This document shows, piece by piece, positions 1 through 11,000 of a stretch of 64,000 nt of DNA (positions within the stretch are counted from its first letter, which is position 1; the number at the start of each line of letters is the position of its first letter). Source of the DNA: Lanius collurio (Eukaryota; Chordata; Aves; Passeriformes; Laniidae); assembly GCA_020086605.1 (NCBI GenBank), contig JACBWW010000040.1, positions 5,884,142 to 5,948,141 on the forward strand. The letters run 5' to 3'. The notes beneath the pieces were generated by a model. The model was given only the letters and a program-made list of their open reading frames with translations. It was not told the DNA's origin and made no database searches. The translations under genes were made by a program, and so were the position numbers.

Positions 1-3000
1 CAGCTACTGGCACTTCACTGCCTTATTTGGTTAGCATAATCTGCATGAAATTGCTCTTAAGAAAGTTTATGCTGATTTTTGTTGCATACTGCAAGAGAAA
101 AATTTGTTTACATCCATGGAAAAGCTTGGTAACTAACAAAAGTGGGAGTCATGGGATAATGGTATTATAGAGACATTGTTTGTCCTTTGTGTTTTCCACA
201 TTCCCGAGTTACTCTGCATATGTATGTTCAGATGTTTCTGACAGGAGATTGTCGGGTATGGTTTTTCTCTAACTTTTATTTTAATATAAGGCTGTTTTCC
301 ACAAATGCCATTTCCAGGATTAGGGTGTCTTACAATGTTTGTGTATTGACTAATTTTTTTTTTTTTAACTGTTTGTCTTTTGACATGAGCTGATTGTGGC
401 TTAGGAGGTTTCTTGATGGCAAAAAGAAATGTAAATAATATCATATGCATTTTACAATCAGTTCCCTTTAAGGTTATCTTTTACTAGATACATTTTGTTC
501 ATTATTGATTTATATTAAAGTCAACAAATGTTATTGGTACATTTGGTGGTTGCATATGTTTGTCTGGAAAGATTTGCAGCGAGCTCAGAGGAAGTGGACA
601 GGAACTGAGACCCAAAACAAGTTGTTCTATTTTAGTAAAGCCAGTAAGCACATCCCTATTTCTCATGTAAAGGGTTGAGTTCCCTGTGTTACCTCCGAGT
701 CACCTGCAGCTTCTTCAGTGAAGGTGAGCCCCACTGCTGAAGGCAGTTCAACAGATTCAAAAGCATGAAATCTTGTCAAAAAGGGCAAAAAAGAGACATG
801 CACAATAAGTGTTAGAAGGGGAAATCTTCTGTTTGTTTTCTTTAAAATTAGTTTCTTATGAAAAATTTTTGTGATAAAATGGGATAAAAGAGCTATACTA
901 AGGGCACAGCGGGTATGACAAGACAATTCAAAGGCCATAAGGATTAGGAAAATCTCTTACCTCTAAATGATGGCGTGTTCAAGCTTATTTCAGGGCCTGT
1001 GCCTGAGTTCTCCTCACTCTTTGCTGACAGAGGACTGATGCAGCTCAAACCCCCCAAGCAGAACCATTTGTCCCGTTACTGTTTGAGGAAAATGCATGGC
1101 TTGAACCAAGAGATGGAAACCGCAGTGCCAAATGCAGCCTGTGCTGCCAGGAGCCGAGCAGGAGGCTGTGTCTGGGGACACTCTCACTGTCACGACTCTG
1201 GCACACACCCCCATGTGAGGCATGTGTGACTGCCCTCACCACACCTCCATGTGTCATTTCTGTCACACAGGCATCCTCTCCTGTTCCACTGGCCAGCTCA
1301 GCTCTTCTCAGCTTGTCCACTTCGCTTTGCAGGGAAGTTCATGGCATTTGAGCCGTCAGGTGGCTCTCTGCGCTTTGCTGATTCCCCTCTTCTTCCTTTC
1401 TTCCCAGTTTGTGTCCCTAAAGTAAAATAAAAAAGCAAATTTAAATTGGGAGCAGCTTCACAGTTCCTGATATTCCCAGTGCCAGGGAAGCACGTGGCAG
1501 CTGTGGGACTGTGTGCACAGGAGCACACACACCCCCTTTGTACCCCAGGAATCCCAAACCCATCACTGCCAGTTCCAGGTTACAAAGGAGGTTCTCATGC
1601 CACACAATGTGTACATTTTATTTACTTTTCTGGTAGTCTCTGAGGATTTAGTAACATTCCCAACACGTATGATTATTATTATGGTTTCTAAACTTTGTCC
1701 AGGACATGATGCAGCCTAACAAAGGAGCTCATGTGTGATTTTTAAGGGTAGCTGATGATGTATATGTAAATAATGCTTTGATATTAATAAAACTGCCTTA
1801 AAGGAATGTACCTAGGTGTGAAACAGAACTTAAAAAGCTCTTATTTAAAACTGTAATTTCCTTTACATATTGATTTTTTTAATGTTTGCCATTGTATACA
1901 TTTATTAATGATGTTATTAAAATGCCAAACCAAATAATTTTTATTCTTATTTTGTGTGTGTATATTTATACACACTTTTTCTGGAAACTGATGTTACTGG
2001 AAGGGTATTGGTGTCGTGGTGATGTGTGCAGTGAGTATTTCTTCTGGAAGGAAACTGATAAAACTGTAGCAGAATTTTTCTGGACCATGTGTAGTTTGTT
2101 CTGTGTGATTTGTGCAGAGCTGGGTAGCTTTTAACTGTACACTGTTTTGATACTATTATTTAAAAAAAAAAAAAAAGACACTGATTTCATAAGTAAATAC
2201 AAAAAGAAATCGTTCTAGATTTGCCAAATGTAGTATTTGAAGCCTGGTAGTTATTTTTGCTGAGACAAGTCCAGGATCCCTTCTGAGGATGAAGGTAGTC
2301 ACAATTCAGGCAGTGCAGATGCCAGGATTGTGCACATCCTTCAAACAATTTGTCACATTTAAAACTTTGCGGATTTAAAAACCTTGGCAAGTCAAATCTA
2401 GTATTCTTTTCTTTAAGTGATAAGGGATTTTGGGGTACCACAAAGGAAAAAAAACTGAAGCAGGAGTGAGAGTGAATGTCAGAGAAGAGAGCAAGATAAA
2501 TTTTAAAGACACATTTTAATGTATCTTAACACTGAGCTAATTTAGTGGTGCATTTGTCAATCCAGAGTTCATTCATCAACCCAGTATTCCTAAATACCAG
2601 ATGTTCCCTTCAGTCTGTAAAATCACAGGTATCTGGACCCCTCTCTAGTGACTCTTCTGCACCTTCAGCAGTTTTGGTCACTTCTTTCCCACTGGATGCA
2701 ACTCCTGAGAAAGATGGGGTTGGTTTGTGTCTGTCAGAGGTGGAGAACCTAAACTGCTGGGTGGTGAAGTGTTCTGTCACTAAGAGCTCTGAGAACAGGT
2801 GCCAAATCCTTCCAAAATGATGGAAACTGCTAAGGCTGGAGGTGAGGGAACTTGCCCTAGATGTTTTTTCATACTCAGTTAATAGTAATTGTTCATTCAC
2901 CCAAGATCACAAATCCTTTTACGAGTTTTTAATTCCTGCTCTGCTAGTTTTGGGTTCAGTTCATCCCAGCCTGCACTGATGCTCTTGCCCTGGAGGCATT

Positions 3001-3575
3001 ACTTGAACGTGACATTTTCCTTAGGCTGCATCCAAAAGCCTTTACCCCCATCACCTTCACATTCCATCCCTCACTCGCTGCTCCCCTGGCTTTGGGTTTT
3101 GGGGGGTGCTCATTGCCATGGGATGTTTACTGGACTTGATGGAGTTTCTGCTGCTTCTGTCATCAGCACACTGTGGTTGAAAAATGACAATCAAGTGCGT
3201 TTTCTGTAGTGTAGGTGAGTTGTTTTTTTAGGTAAAAAGAATAAAAGCAATGTGTAGTAGGGCATAAATGGGTGCAGGGACACAGGGGGTGGCAGCTCTG
3301 TTCTGACAGATGTTCTACAGCTTTGAATTTGTTCTTTCCTGGTGATGACAAGTTTAAGCCTTCAAGGCCAATCCTACACCCAGGAAATTCCAGTTTTATC
3401 CATTTATTGATAAGTACTATAACAGTATTTAAATAATGCTTTTTCTACTTACTAGCTACTTAGCGGTAGATTGCAAAATGTCTTATTGAGAACATTGTTA
3501 AACTATTAAAGGCACTATTTTTTCTCACCTATAAACTTACATAATTAAAAAGGAGTAAGCCATTTTTTTTCAAGT
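1..3575 (+). other. Noncoding stretch, probable 3' UTR or downstream flank of a left-hand gene
   Basis: No exon of a known protein was recognised. The stretch is AT-rich with T-runs and several AATAAA-type signals on the plus strand (near 1425, 1788 and 3239), as expected of a long 3' UTR or flank. In mammals the neighbour of PRORSD1 on this side is CCDC88A, whose 3' end would point rightwards in this orientation, so this may be its 3' UTR. That is a synteny inference only; none of the Girdin C-terminal sequence was seen. Confidence 0.3.
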
Positions 3576-3581
3576 TTTATT
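3576..3581 (-). promoter_or_regulatory. PRORSD1 polyadenylation signal (AATAAA)
   Basis: TTTATT on the plus strand reads AATAAA on the minus strand, about 70 bases past the PRORSD1 stop codon. Position and strand fit a short 3' UTR ending near base 3555. Confidence 0.6.
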
Positions 3582-3649
3582 TGTACCGAGATTTTCCACC
3601 AGTTTTGCTCTACAAAATCTGTGAGTAGAAGTAGAAAAGTCAACTTCCT

Positions 3650-4747
3650 CTACTTAATGTCTTCATCGAAGTGTATGATGATGGGATCATGGCCTGTTGA
3701 TCTCACAAACTTCAGGAAGTCGTCGGGGCTTAAGCCCATGGTTGCAGAATTTGTCATTGGATGAAAATACACCTTTTCATGGCCCCCTTCGAGCAAGGCA
3801 GCATCCAGCACCAGCCTCACATCTCCTTGGTCACAGAAGAGGGCGAGCGGCGTGGCACAGCCCTGGCCCACTTTGAGCTTTTCCAGCATGGCATTTTCAT
3901 CAGCAAATCTTAGGTTTCCACTTCCAACACCTATTTTTTTACCGAGTTCATTTAAATTGACCTGCCTGTTGTGCAGGACAGTCACCAGCCAGAACGCTTT
4001 CTTCTTTTTGTCTTTAAGAAACAGGTTTTTACTGTGACCTCCTTTCATATGTTGGACGTGGGGCATCATTTCTTCAACAGTGAACACCTGGAAAACAGCA
4101 GCAGTGCTGTCAGACTCCATATCCCATTAGACTCCCAGTCGTGTACTGGCAGGTATCTTTTGTTAAATATTTAGAAAATACTGAATGTTCTACTCGGCCT
4201 AAAAGCTGTACCTTTTTATGAAGGAATTTTAACAGAACACGAATAAATTGTGACGAACTGCTCCGGCACTCTTCCAGAATCCTTTCTGTCGCGTACAGCA
4301 ATGTGTCGCTTTAAAGGCAGCGCTGGGAGCGCTCCCGTTTGCGACTGCACACACTGGAATGACATGGCTTGTAACTGGGAGCGAGTAAAAGTTTGGAAAG
4401 CATCTTGGATGCCGCCGACTTCAGGGAAAAGAAGTGGCTGGGCCACTCCTCAGACTACTGGGGAAAAGGGGGTGGATCGGGAGGCAGAGACAGACTCAAA
4501 GCCACCAAACAATCCCCCCAAGCATTCCGCCAGGCCCTGCGAGGACTTCCACGTTGATACTTCTGCTAAAACCCCATGCCCACGGTCCGATCCCGCCGTG
4601 CCCCCCCGCTGGCAGGCAGGGGTTTATTCCCGGATTTTCAGGAGGCTGGGGGTGAGGCTGCCGTACCTGGGGGTGCTCGGCGGTGACGGTGGCGATGCCC
4701 AGGTCCCGCAGCCGCCGGTGCAGCGCCTCTCGCAGCTCCGCCGCCAT
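3650..4747 (-). CDS. PRORSD1: PRORSD1, prolyl-tRNA synthetase-associated domain protein (ProXp-ala-type Ala-tRNA(Pro) deacylase)
   Basis: Two coding exons, 4747..4667 and 4087..3650, joined in phase 0 across a GT-AG intron, give 172 residues, close to the family's roughly 170. The ATG at 4747 has G at -3 and +4, and the only upstream in-frame start-like codon (4789) is GTG. The protein is a single YbaK/ProX editing domain. Visible hallmarks are the SKNLFLKDKKKK stretch with the catalytic-type pair K47-N48, the GxxxP loop GCATP (103-107), and the conserved GGHEKVYFHPMTN segment (128-140). Family knowledge: these free-standing domains hydrolyse Ala mischarged on tRNA-Pro in the cytosol, backing up a prolyl-tRNA synthetase that lacks its own editing domain. 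The frame is complete with no stop or shift. The human locus is named as a pseudogene (PRORSD1P), so an intact bird copy is notable. Orthology is supported by protein similarity and by the MTIF2 neighbour. Confidence 0.95.
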
Positions 4748-4860
4748 CGCGTCCCGCTCCGCCCCCGCCGCCGGGCCGGGCCCGCCCACGGGCGGTGTCC
4801 GGCCGCAAGGAACGGGTAAATTGGTTCAATTTGCGCTCATTTTCGCTAAGGAACCCCCGC
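4745..4860 (-). promoter_or_regulatory. PRORSD1 promoter with CCAAT box and GC box
   Basis: GC-rich DNA with many CpGs covers exon 1 and its upstream side. On the minus strand a CCAAT box (plus ATTGG at 4820-4824) sits about 75 bases before the ATG, and a GC-box-like CCGCCCACGGGCGG lies around 4783-4797. No TATA box is evident. The start site is inferred to lie between these motifs and the ATG. Confidence 0.5.
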
Positions 4861-4861
4861 A

Positions 4862-6220
4862 ACGGTGTAGATGTGGATGTAATATGTCACCATCCCACCT
4901 GAGCCTCCACTCCCGCACAGTTCAATACATTTCATGTTCCTTAAAGCAATTTCCTTCTCACATAGTGGCATTAACACATTGCTTCGCCACATATTCAGTG
5001 TGAGCTATGTTTGGTTCAAATGTTTCAAACGGGTGTTTGTCTCAGATTGGATTAACCTATTCCATTTTTTGTATGTGTCCTTACAATAATTTCAGGTTCT
5101 GGCTTGCTCCTTACCTAGAGTTTTGCTGAAAACGCTGCTAGGTAAGAAAGTTAAGAAAAAATTCAAAGCTTAAAAGAAAATCAAACTACATGATACACCC
5201 TAAAAACAAAAACTGCATAATTTGTATTTTTTTTGAAAGCAACCAATAATAATCAGGAATTGCAACTAAGGGGCAAAGCCAAGCATTAATGACCACACAG
5301 TTGGAAAGCATTTCTGCAACCCAAACCATTGCCCTGGCCTATGACACCAGTAATTATTTGTTTTCAGTTTGCCCTTCAGAAAAACAGGCAATCTGTAATA
5401 AAGCTTGAAATTAAAACAGTTTGCCTCTGTGGTTAAGAGACATGTGGATAAAATATGATCCCACGCTAATTCCCAGAGCCTTACAGTAGCGCACAGGAAG
5501 ATTTCCAGGCAGCATCCAATGGAAGATCAACTCAAAAAGCAGATTTGCAGTAAATTCTGATGACTGTTTCTCACGCTAAATTTATCTTTTCAATAAAACG
5601 TTTTTCAGGTCAGTCCCAGGCAGTCCCAAGATGTGCTGCCCTGGTAGTGCCCCTGTGCCAGCCCCTCCTTCCCAGTGTGTCTGCCTGTGCAGGAACAGGA
5701 CTGCTTTTAACGTGCTTTGCACAACTTCTGGTATTTAAGAGGGGTTTTTTTTTAACTATGATCTATTTTTGAGATGATTTTTCCCATTTTACCCGTGGAG
5801 AAACACTCAAGGGCGGTGTGCATTTCAAGATGTCAGTAGCCAGCCTTTGAAATTCAGAACACTTTTTTTTTTCAACACTCAGCATCATAAATGAGCAAAT
5901 ACTTGTAGGAAAGATACTGATGGCAACAAAACACGTAGTTACGGCTCTTGTAAGCGCGTAGAAAACCACGTGTGTGACCTACCACAGGTCCCACATTATG
6001 GGCCAAGAGCATGAAATACACAGCTCAAATATGTGTAAAGGAAATGATGGTCATTACTCGTCACACACAATTTGCAGTGTCCGGACAGGGATGGCCGCAG
6101 CAGCAGCACTGTCCCAGGCAGACGCTTGGGATTATCTCTGGATTTTACAGCCAGCATTAACCGGGTAACCCAAGGATTTGTCATTTTTTAGAGCTTCCTC
6201 TTAGTTTTTTGTTTTCCCTA
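4862..6220. other. Noncoding spacer between PRORSD1 and the MTIF2 promoter
   Basis: AT-rich sequence with no recognisable exon, RNA gene or repeat family. Short T-runs and an E-box-like CACGTG (about 5969) are the only motifs noticed. Confidence 0.5.
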
Positions 6221-6222
6221 GT

Positions 6223-6236
6223 CCATCAAGTGGCGC
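6223..6236 (+). promoter_or_regulatory. CTCF-like motif between PRORSD1 and MTIF2
   Basis: CCATCAAGTGGCGC matches the CTCF core CCASYAGRKGGCRS at 12 of 14 positions. It lies in the spacer between two oppositely oriented promoters. A second 12-of-14 match in reverse orientation is at 6597-6610, inside the CpG island. Binding is an inference. Confidence 0.3.
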
Positions 6237-6371
6237 TATTTTAGAGACGCCAAATTAGAGAGGACTTAAAAATCAGCCACGTTAAAGCTTTAGGTTGGAG
6301 GTGGGCGGGAGGGCTTTGCAAAGAAAAAGCTGCTGTCTCCTGGCAGGCAGGAGTAAAACGAATTTAAGTGT

Positions 6372-6399
6372 GTAGATAGATAGATAAATAAATAGATAT
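6372..6399. repeat. TAGA/TAAA tetranucleotide microsatellite
   Basis: Short run of TAGATAGATAGATAAATAAATAG just upstream of the MTIF2 CpG island. The units are imperfect and unlikely to be highly variable. Confidence 0.7.
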
Positions 6400-6576
6400 T
6401 TTAAAAAAATTAGTTTCAAAACCGTAGAATGGGGATAAACTCAGAAAACCCGTCCCGTGACGAGCTCCGTGCCCCGCCTCTCCTGAGGGCATTTCCCGCC
6501 TCCCGGGAGGGGCTCCATGTCCCGCCTCCCCTGAGGCGAGGCCACGCCCCCTCCTGGGCAGCCCGGAGGTCGCAGC

Positions 6577-6620
6577 TGCGCCTGCGCGGTGCCCTCGCGC
6601 CCCCTCGCGGCGCGTGCGCA
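6577..6620. promoter_or_regulatory. Pair of NRF1-like sites
   Basis: TGCGCCTGCGCG at 6577-6588 and, on the minus strand, TGCGCACGCGCC at 6620-6609 each differ from the NRF1 consensus YGCGCAYGCGCR at one position. They lie 21 bases apart inside the CpG island, just before the inferred start of MTIF2 transcription. Confidence 0.5.
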
Positions 6621-6639
6621 GAGAGCGATGCCGCCGCTG

Positions 6640-6805
6640 TGAGGCGCGGAGGGGACGCGGAGTCTTTTCCCTTCCCTTCTTCCTTCCTTTCCTTCACTCC
6701 TTTCCTCCCTCATTCCCTCCGTCATTCCTCGGGCTGCCAAGGCCGGGACCCGGGGACTCGGAGAAGGGCGCTGCCCCCGCGGGGAGGGCGGGCTGCAGCT
6801 GACAG
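6640..6805 (+). other. MTIF2: Inferred 5' untranslated first exon of MTIF2
   Basis: The sequence ends in GACAG at 6805 followed by a GTATTA donor. The next plus-strand acceptor in use is the AG at 8081-8082, seven bases before the MTIF2 ATG, so at least one untranslated exon is required upstream. The 5' boundary is a guess placed within the CpG island. RNA data would be needed to fix it. Confidence 0.4.
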
Positions 6806-7255
6806 GTATTAATTAGCCAGAACGATGGGCAGGAAAGCAGCGGGAGCGCGAGTCACTCGCCCGCCCCGGGAGCCGGGAAGGGTTTTCCGCAGTCAGAGCC
6901 TGGCGTGGGTTTCGCCGCTGTGAGCTGGTCCGGTGTCTTCTTGACCTTGGGTTCTTTGTGTGTGTTTGTGTGCAGCGGCTTGTGGCAGCTCCGCGGCTCC
7001 CTCGGTTTTACCGATTCAGCCCCTTTAAGGTTCTCTTTAGGGTTACAAAACCCACAAAAATAGCTGAGTTTGGTTGGTTAGTTTGTCATGTGCTCACTTC
7101 CTGCAAGTGTCCGGGTGCAAGGGAGGTTTTAAAGGGCCCACAGCCATTCTGAGAGGAACCCAGAGCATTCCCTGCCTTGGGAGCAGCTGGGAAGGTGACA
7201 CAAGGACACCTGTGAGAGGGGACATGGAAGGTACAGAGTGTCCATCTCTGAGCAG

Positions 7256-7440
7256 GACAGAATCACAGAATCACTGAAAGGTTTGGGTTGGAAGGGACCT
7301 TAAAGACCATCCTGTTCCACCTGCTGCCATGGGCAGGGACACCTTCCACTATCCCAGGTTGCTCCAAGCCCCGTCCAACCTGGCCTTGACCACTCCCAGG
7401 GATGAGGCTGCCACAGCTTCTCTGGGCAGCCTGTGCGAGT
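7256..7440 (-). mobile_element. CR1 LINE 3' fragment, minus orientation, in MTIF2 intron 1
   Basis: It begins with CACAGAATCACAGAATCA, the reverse complement of the CR1 terminal ATTCTGTG repeats. The typical CR1 tail text follows in reverse: GGTTGGAAGGGACCTTAAAG, then ATGGGCAGGGACACCTTCCA, the block around CAACCTGGCCTTGA, and a CTCTGGGCAGCCTGTG end. It is 5'-truncated, as most bird CR1 copies are, and noncoding. Confidence 0.9.
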
Positions 7441-8089
7441 GCAGGATAGGCAGCTCTGAGCAAAAGGAGAAGCTCAGAGAGGAGGCTGTTGTACAGGATA
7501 GTTGGCAAAATGACTCAAACCAAAGTTAAGAGATGGTTAAAACAAGATGTGGAATGATCTGACAGAAGCTTAATTGCTGAGCCGGGGCACAGCCTCACAG
7601 GATGTCTCTGGCCACACGACAGCACTGGTGTCACTGCCATGGTGTGGTCTTTCAGTGGTGCTTTTGTCTTTAAATGCTCAGGTAAAGGGCATTTTGTAGG
7701 TGTGTTTTGCTGCTTAGAGAGGTAGGTGGCACTTGGGTAATTATGTCAGTACAGCAGGAGGAGTGCAAATGTGAGGGTTTGTTTAGGAGATGTCAAAGAA
7801 CCTCAGATGAAGGAATTAGTTTATATCAAAGATCAGTGGAGAAAGATGAAAGATCTGTAAGCTCTTAGTAGATCTGTGTGTCTGCAGTAGGGTAGTGGAG
7901 AAAGGTGAAGCGCAGAAGGAAATGGAAAAACTGGACCAGCTCCTAAACAGTTTAATTTTGTTAGCATTAAAAAGCCTCTTTGGAAGCGTAACATTTTTGC
8001 CTTGTGTTCCTGTCCGTTTTATCCTGAGAAAGAGGATCTCTGAGCCTGGAGACTGATCTCAATGTGTGCTTTGTGTTTTCAGTGGGGAA

Positions 8090-11000
8090 ATGAACCGAGA
8101 GTTGCTGCTGAGGTTTGAAAATCTGGTGCAGCTCCGCGGTGCCTGCCGGCAGCTGCGTGCCCTGTCCTCCAGGAAAGTTTGTGGAGCACCATGGAAGCCT
8201 GTGCAGTTGTCTGCACGTCCCATGGGGTCCCTCCTCCTGCAACCACAGCTCTGGCAAAAAGACAGATCCATCAGTGCTGCCTTATCACAGTGCAGACATC
8301 TAGCCACAAAGGAGGTAATTAGGGACATCCAGCAATCCCTGGGTTTGTGTGGAAAGTACACAAACTCAGTTTGAACTTTTTTTTTTTTTTTTAAAAAAAG
8401 GTGCTTTATTCTTGAATATAGAGAAGTTGTTATAAATCTGTAAGACAAAATGTACTTATTGTATAATTTTTTTGCCATTCTGTCTTAAATACTGACTTAG
8501 ACCAATAGCACAATGAATTTTTGCTGACACTGGAGGAAATTATTGGAAACAAAAATGGAAATGGTTTTAATGATTTTTGTCCTTGTTCTGAAAAATTAAA
8601 AATGCAAAAAAGATTAAGGGTAGTGTGCTATACATTTAAAATGTTCATTATGATGTGTCAAGTCATTAATTTACTGCAGTTGGTATTGTAGTAAAAAAGA
8701 TGTGTTTACCTCATATGGCTCAAGAGCATTGTCTTTTTAATGCTGTTTTTGTTATTTCTTAGTTTATGTGTTCCTATCTATGGGTCTAATTCCATGTAGG
8801 AGACAAAAAAGAAGAAAAAGAAGATTCCCCTGACTAGAGGTGAAGTGGAAATAAGGCAGAAGATGACTGTGGAGGAACTGGCACAAGCTATGGGCAAAGA
8901 CATAGGTGAGAGCCTGCTCTGGGGTCTGAAACAGCAAAATCTGTCACCCCCCTTCCAGCAGCAGGAAGGGCAGAGATGTCTTCAGTGGCTTTAAGTGTCC
9001 TTAGTTGGTGGTTGTTGATCCATCCCTTGGGAAGGGAGGTTGTACCCAGCCCAAAGAAAGTGTTGGGAGGCAGAGTGCAGACTAAAGAGGAAAGAAGTCG
9101 GGCAACCCAAAGTACCAGGCCAGATGTTTAAATGTGAAGCCAGCTCTGTCTGCCACCTCCAGCAGAAAGGCCTCAGATCCATGCAGGCTGCTCCTTATGG
9201 CTCTGCTTCCCAGGGGCTCGATTATTCCAGAAGGAAAACATGGCACCCTGCTTTGTAAGAGCTGGACCCCTGTGAGTTAAGAACTCGTGGCTAAAGAGCT
9301 TCAGCCCAAAATCCAGAGTAGCAGTAGGAATTTGGGATTCAGGAGCAATTTGTGTTTCATTAGAACAGTCATTTGATTAACTGGGAGTGGGTGAGACTTG
9401 TCTGGAATTGCTCCCTTTAGTGTTTTTTGACTACTGTAATATGTTCTGTGTTTCTAAAGTCAAAGAGAGGAGCATATGATCAGATTTAGCAAATTTCCTT
9501 CCTCCTTGAATTACTCCTTTGCTGTTTGCTTTAGATGAGTTTCAGTTTTCTTTTTTGGAGTTAGTGGAAAAGTAGGCTATGAATATCTGAGTGAAAAATA
9601 AGACTGTAGCAGCTAACAGAGTAGTAATTTTCAGTAAATCTGCAAAAAGTTCTTCTCTGCAAGTATGTAGATTAAAGGCAACTTTTAGAGACATCTAAAG
9701 GAAAACTCCTTTGTGAATAATACTTATTAGCACGAAGAAAATAATGAAAAAGTCTAATGAAGTGGGTTGGGTTTATTTTATCCCACGTTTTTGTGGATGT
9801 AATTGTTAAATGTGTTTTATTTTCTACAGATCATATTTATGAAGTGCTGCTGTACACAGACATTGACCTTGATTCACTAGAACCAGATTCCATCTTACAG
9901 GAAGACCACATCAAGATGATTGTTCAAAAATCAGGAATGAAGTATAAATCAGCAAAACTGAAAGAGGAAAAGGAAAGAAAAAACACAGATGCTGTGAAGA
10001 GGTAAGTTGTGAGCTGTTCTTTTTGGCTCTTTTAGTTCTATGTCTTTCTGCAGGTGTTCGGGGAGGAGGCAGCCTCAACTACGCGGCGCCAAGTGCTGGT
10101 AGATGCCTCTTCTTAGCTGTCGTGGGCATGGCTCGGTGAATTTTTTTTTGTGTTTACAACCCCTATTTTTGCTGTAATTACAGGCCTCCTGCAGACCCAG
10201 CTGTACTGACCCCACGGCCCCCAGTTGTCACCATCCTGGGACACGTTGACCATGGGAAAACAACCTTACTGGACAGCCTGCGGAAAACCCAGGTGGCGTC
10301 GATGGAAGCAGGAGGCATCACGCAGCACATTGGGGCTTTTCTTGGTATGGTCCAAGTGCATGTGCTCATGTCTAACACAATTTCCTCTCCATCTCACACA
10401 GCAGGCTGACTTGCTGCCAGTTCATTAGGGAAAAAAAGTCACCATATAAATGGTGAGGAAGGAAACCATAACATAAAATGTCTGTTGCTGATACCTGTCG
10501 TAGTACTGTTGATGGAACTTCAAAGTGAATTGTCTGCACAGTTGAAATTAAATTTTGGATTATGGAGGATCTCAAGGCACTTTCTCCTTTCTGAGGCTTT
10601 AACAGCACCTATGATCTCCATGCCAGCAATTGCCTGACTGCCTAAAACATGTAGTTATTATTAAAATGCTCTCACAGGAGTGATGCTTGATCTACAATAC
10701 CTCAAATAAAGCTGGGTGAAATGCTGATTTTGAGCCATACCATTTGTTCACAGTGCACATGCCTTCTGGGGACAAGATAACTTTCCTCGACACTCCTGGC
10801 CACGCAGCCTTTTCAGCCATGCGGGCGAGAGGCACCAACGTCACTGACATTGTCATTCTGGTGGTGGCAGCAGAAGATGGAGTGATGCAGCAAACCATAG
10901 AGTCCATCCAGCACGCCAAAAATGCAGGAGGTACAGTGTGGGGTGCTTTGGGAACCTTGTTTTTACCTCTCAAATAAGCCTCCTTGGACTGGAATCCACA

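Larger units (their letters stand above)
6460..6900 (+). promoter_or_regulatory. CpG-island promoter of MTIF2
   Basis: A sharp rise in GC and CpG content in otherwise AT-rich DNA, with repeated CCCGCCTC blocks (GC-box/KLF type) and no TATA box. It precedes a good splice donor at 6806 on the plus strand and the first coding exon at 8083, so it is placed as the MTIF2 promoter. Palindromic GCGC-rich motifs at 6577-6620 resemble NRF1 sites, which suits a nuclear gene for a mitochondrial protein. Confidence 0.7.

Noticed and set aside
975..1229. Plus-strand open frame of 84 codons preceded by a TTTCAG-like acceptor, considered as a last exon of CCDC88A.
   Set aside because: The translation does not resemble the Girdin C-terminus or any protein I know. 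An overlapping minus-strand frame is equally long.
4748..4789. N-terminal extension of PRORSD1 to 4789.
   Set aside because: The upstream start is GTG, not ATG. The ATG at 4747 has a strong context and gives the usual family length.
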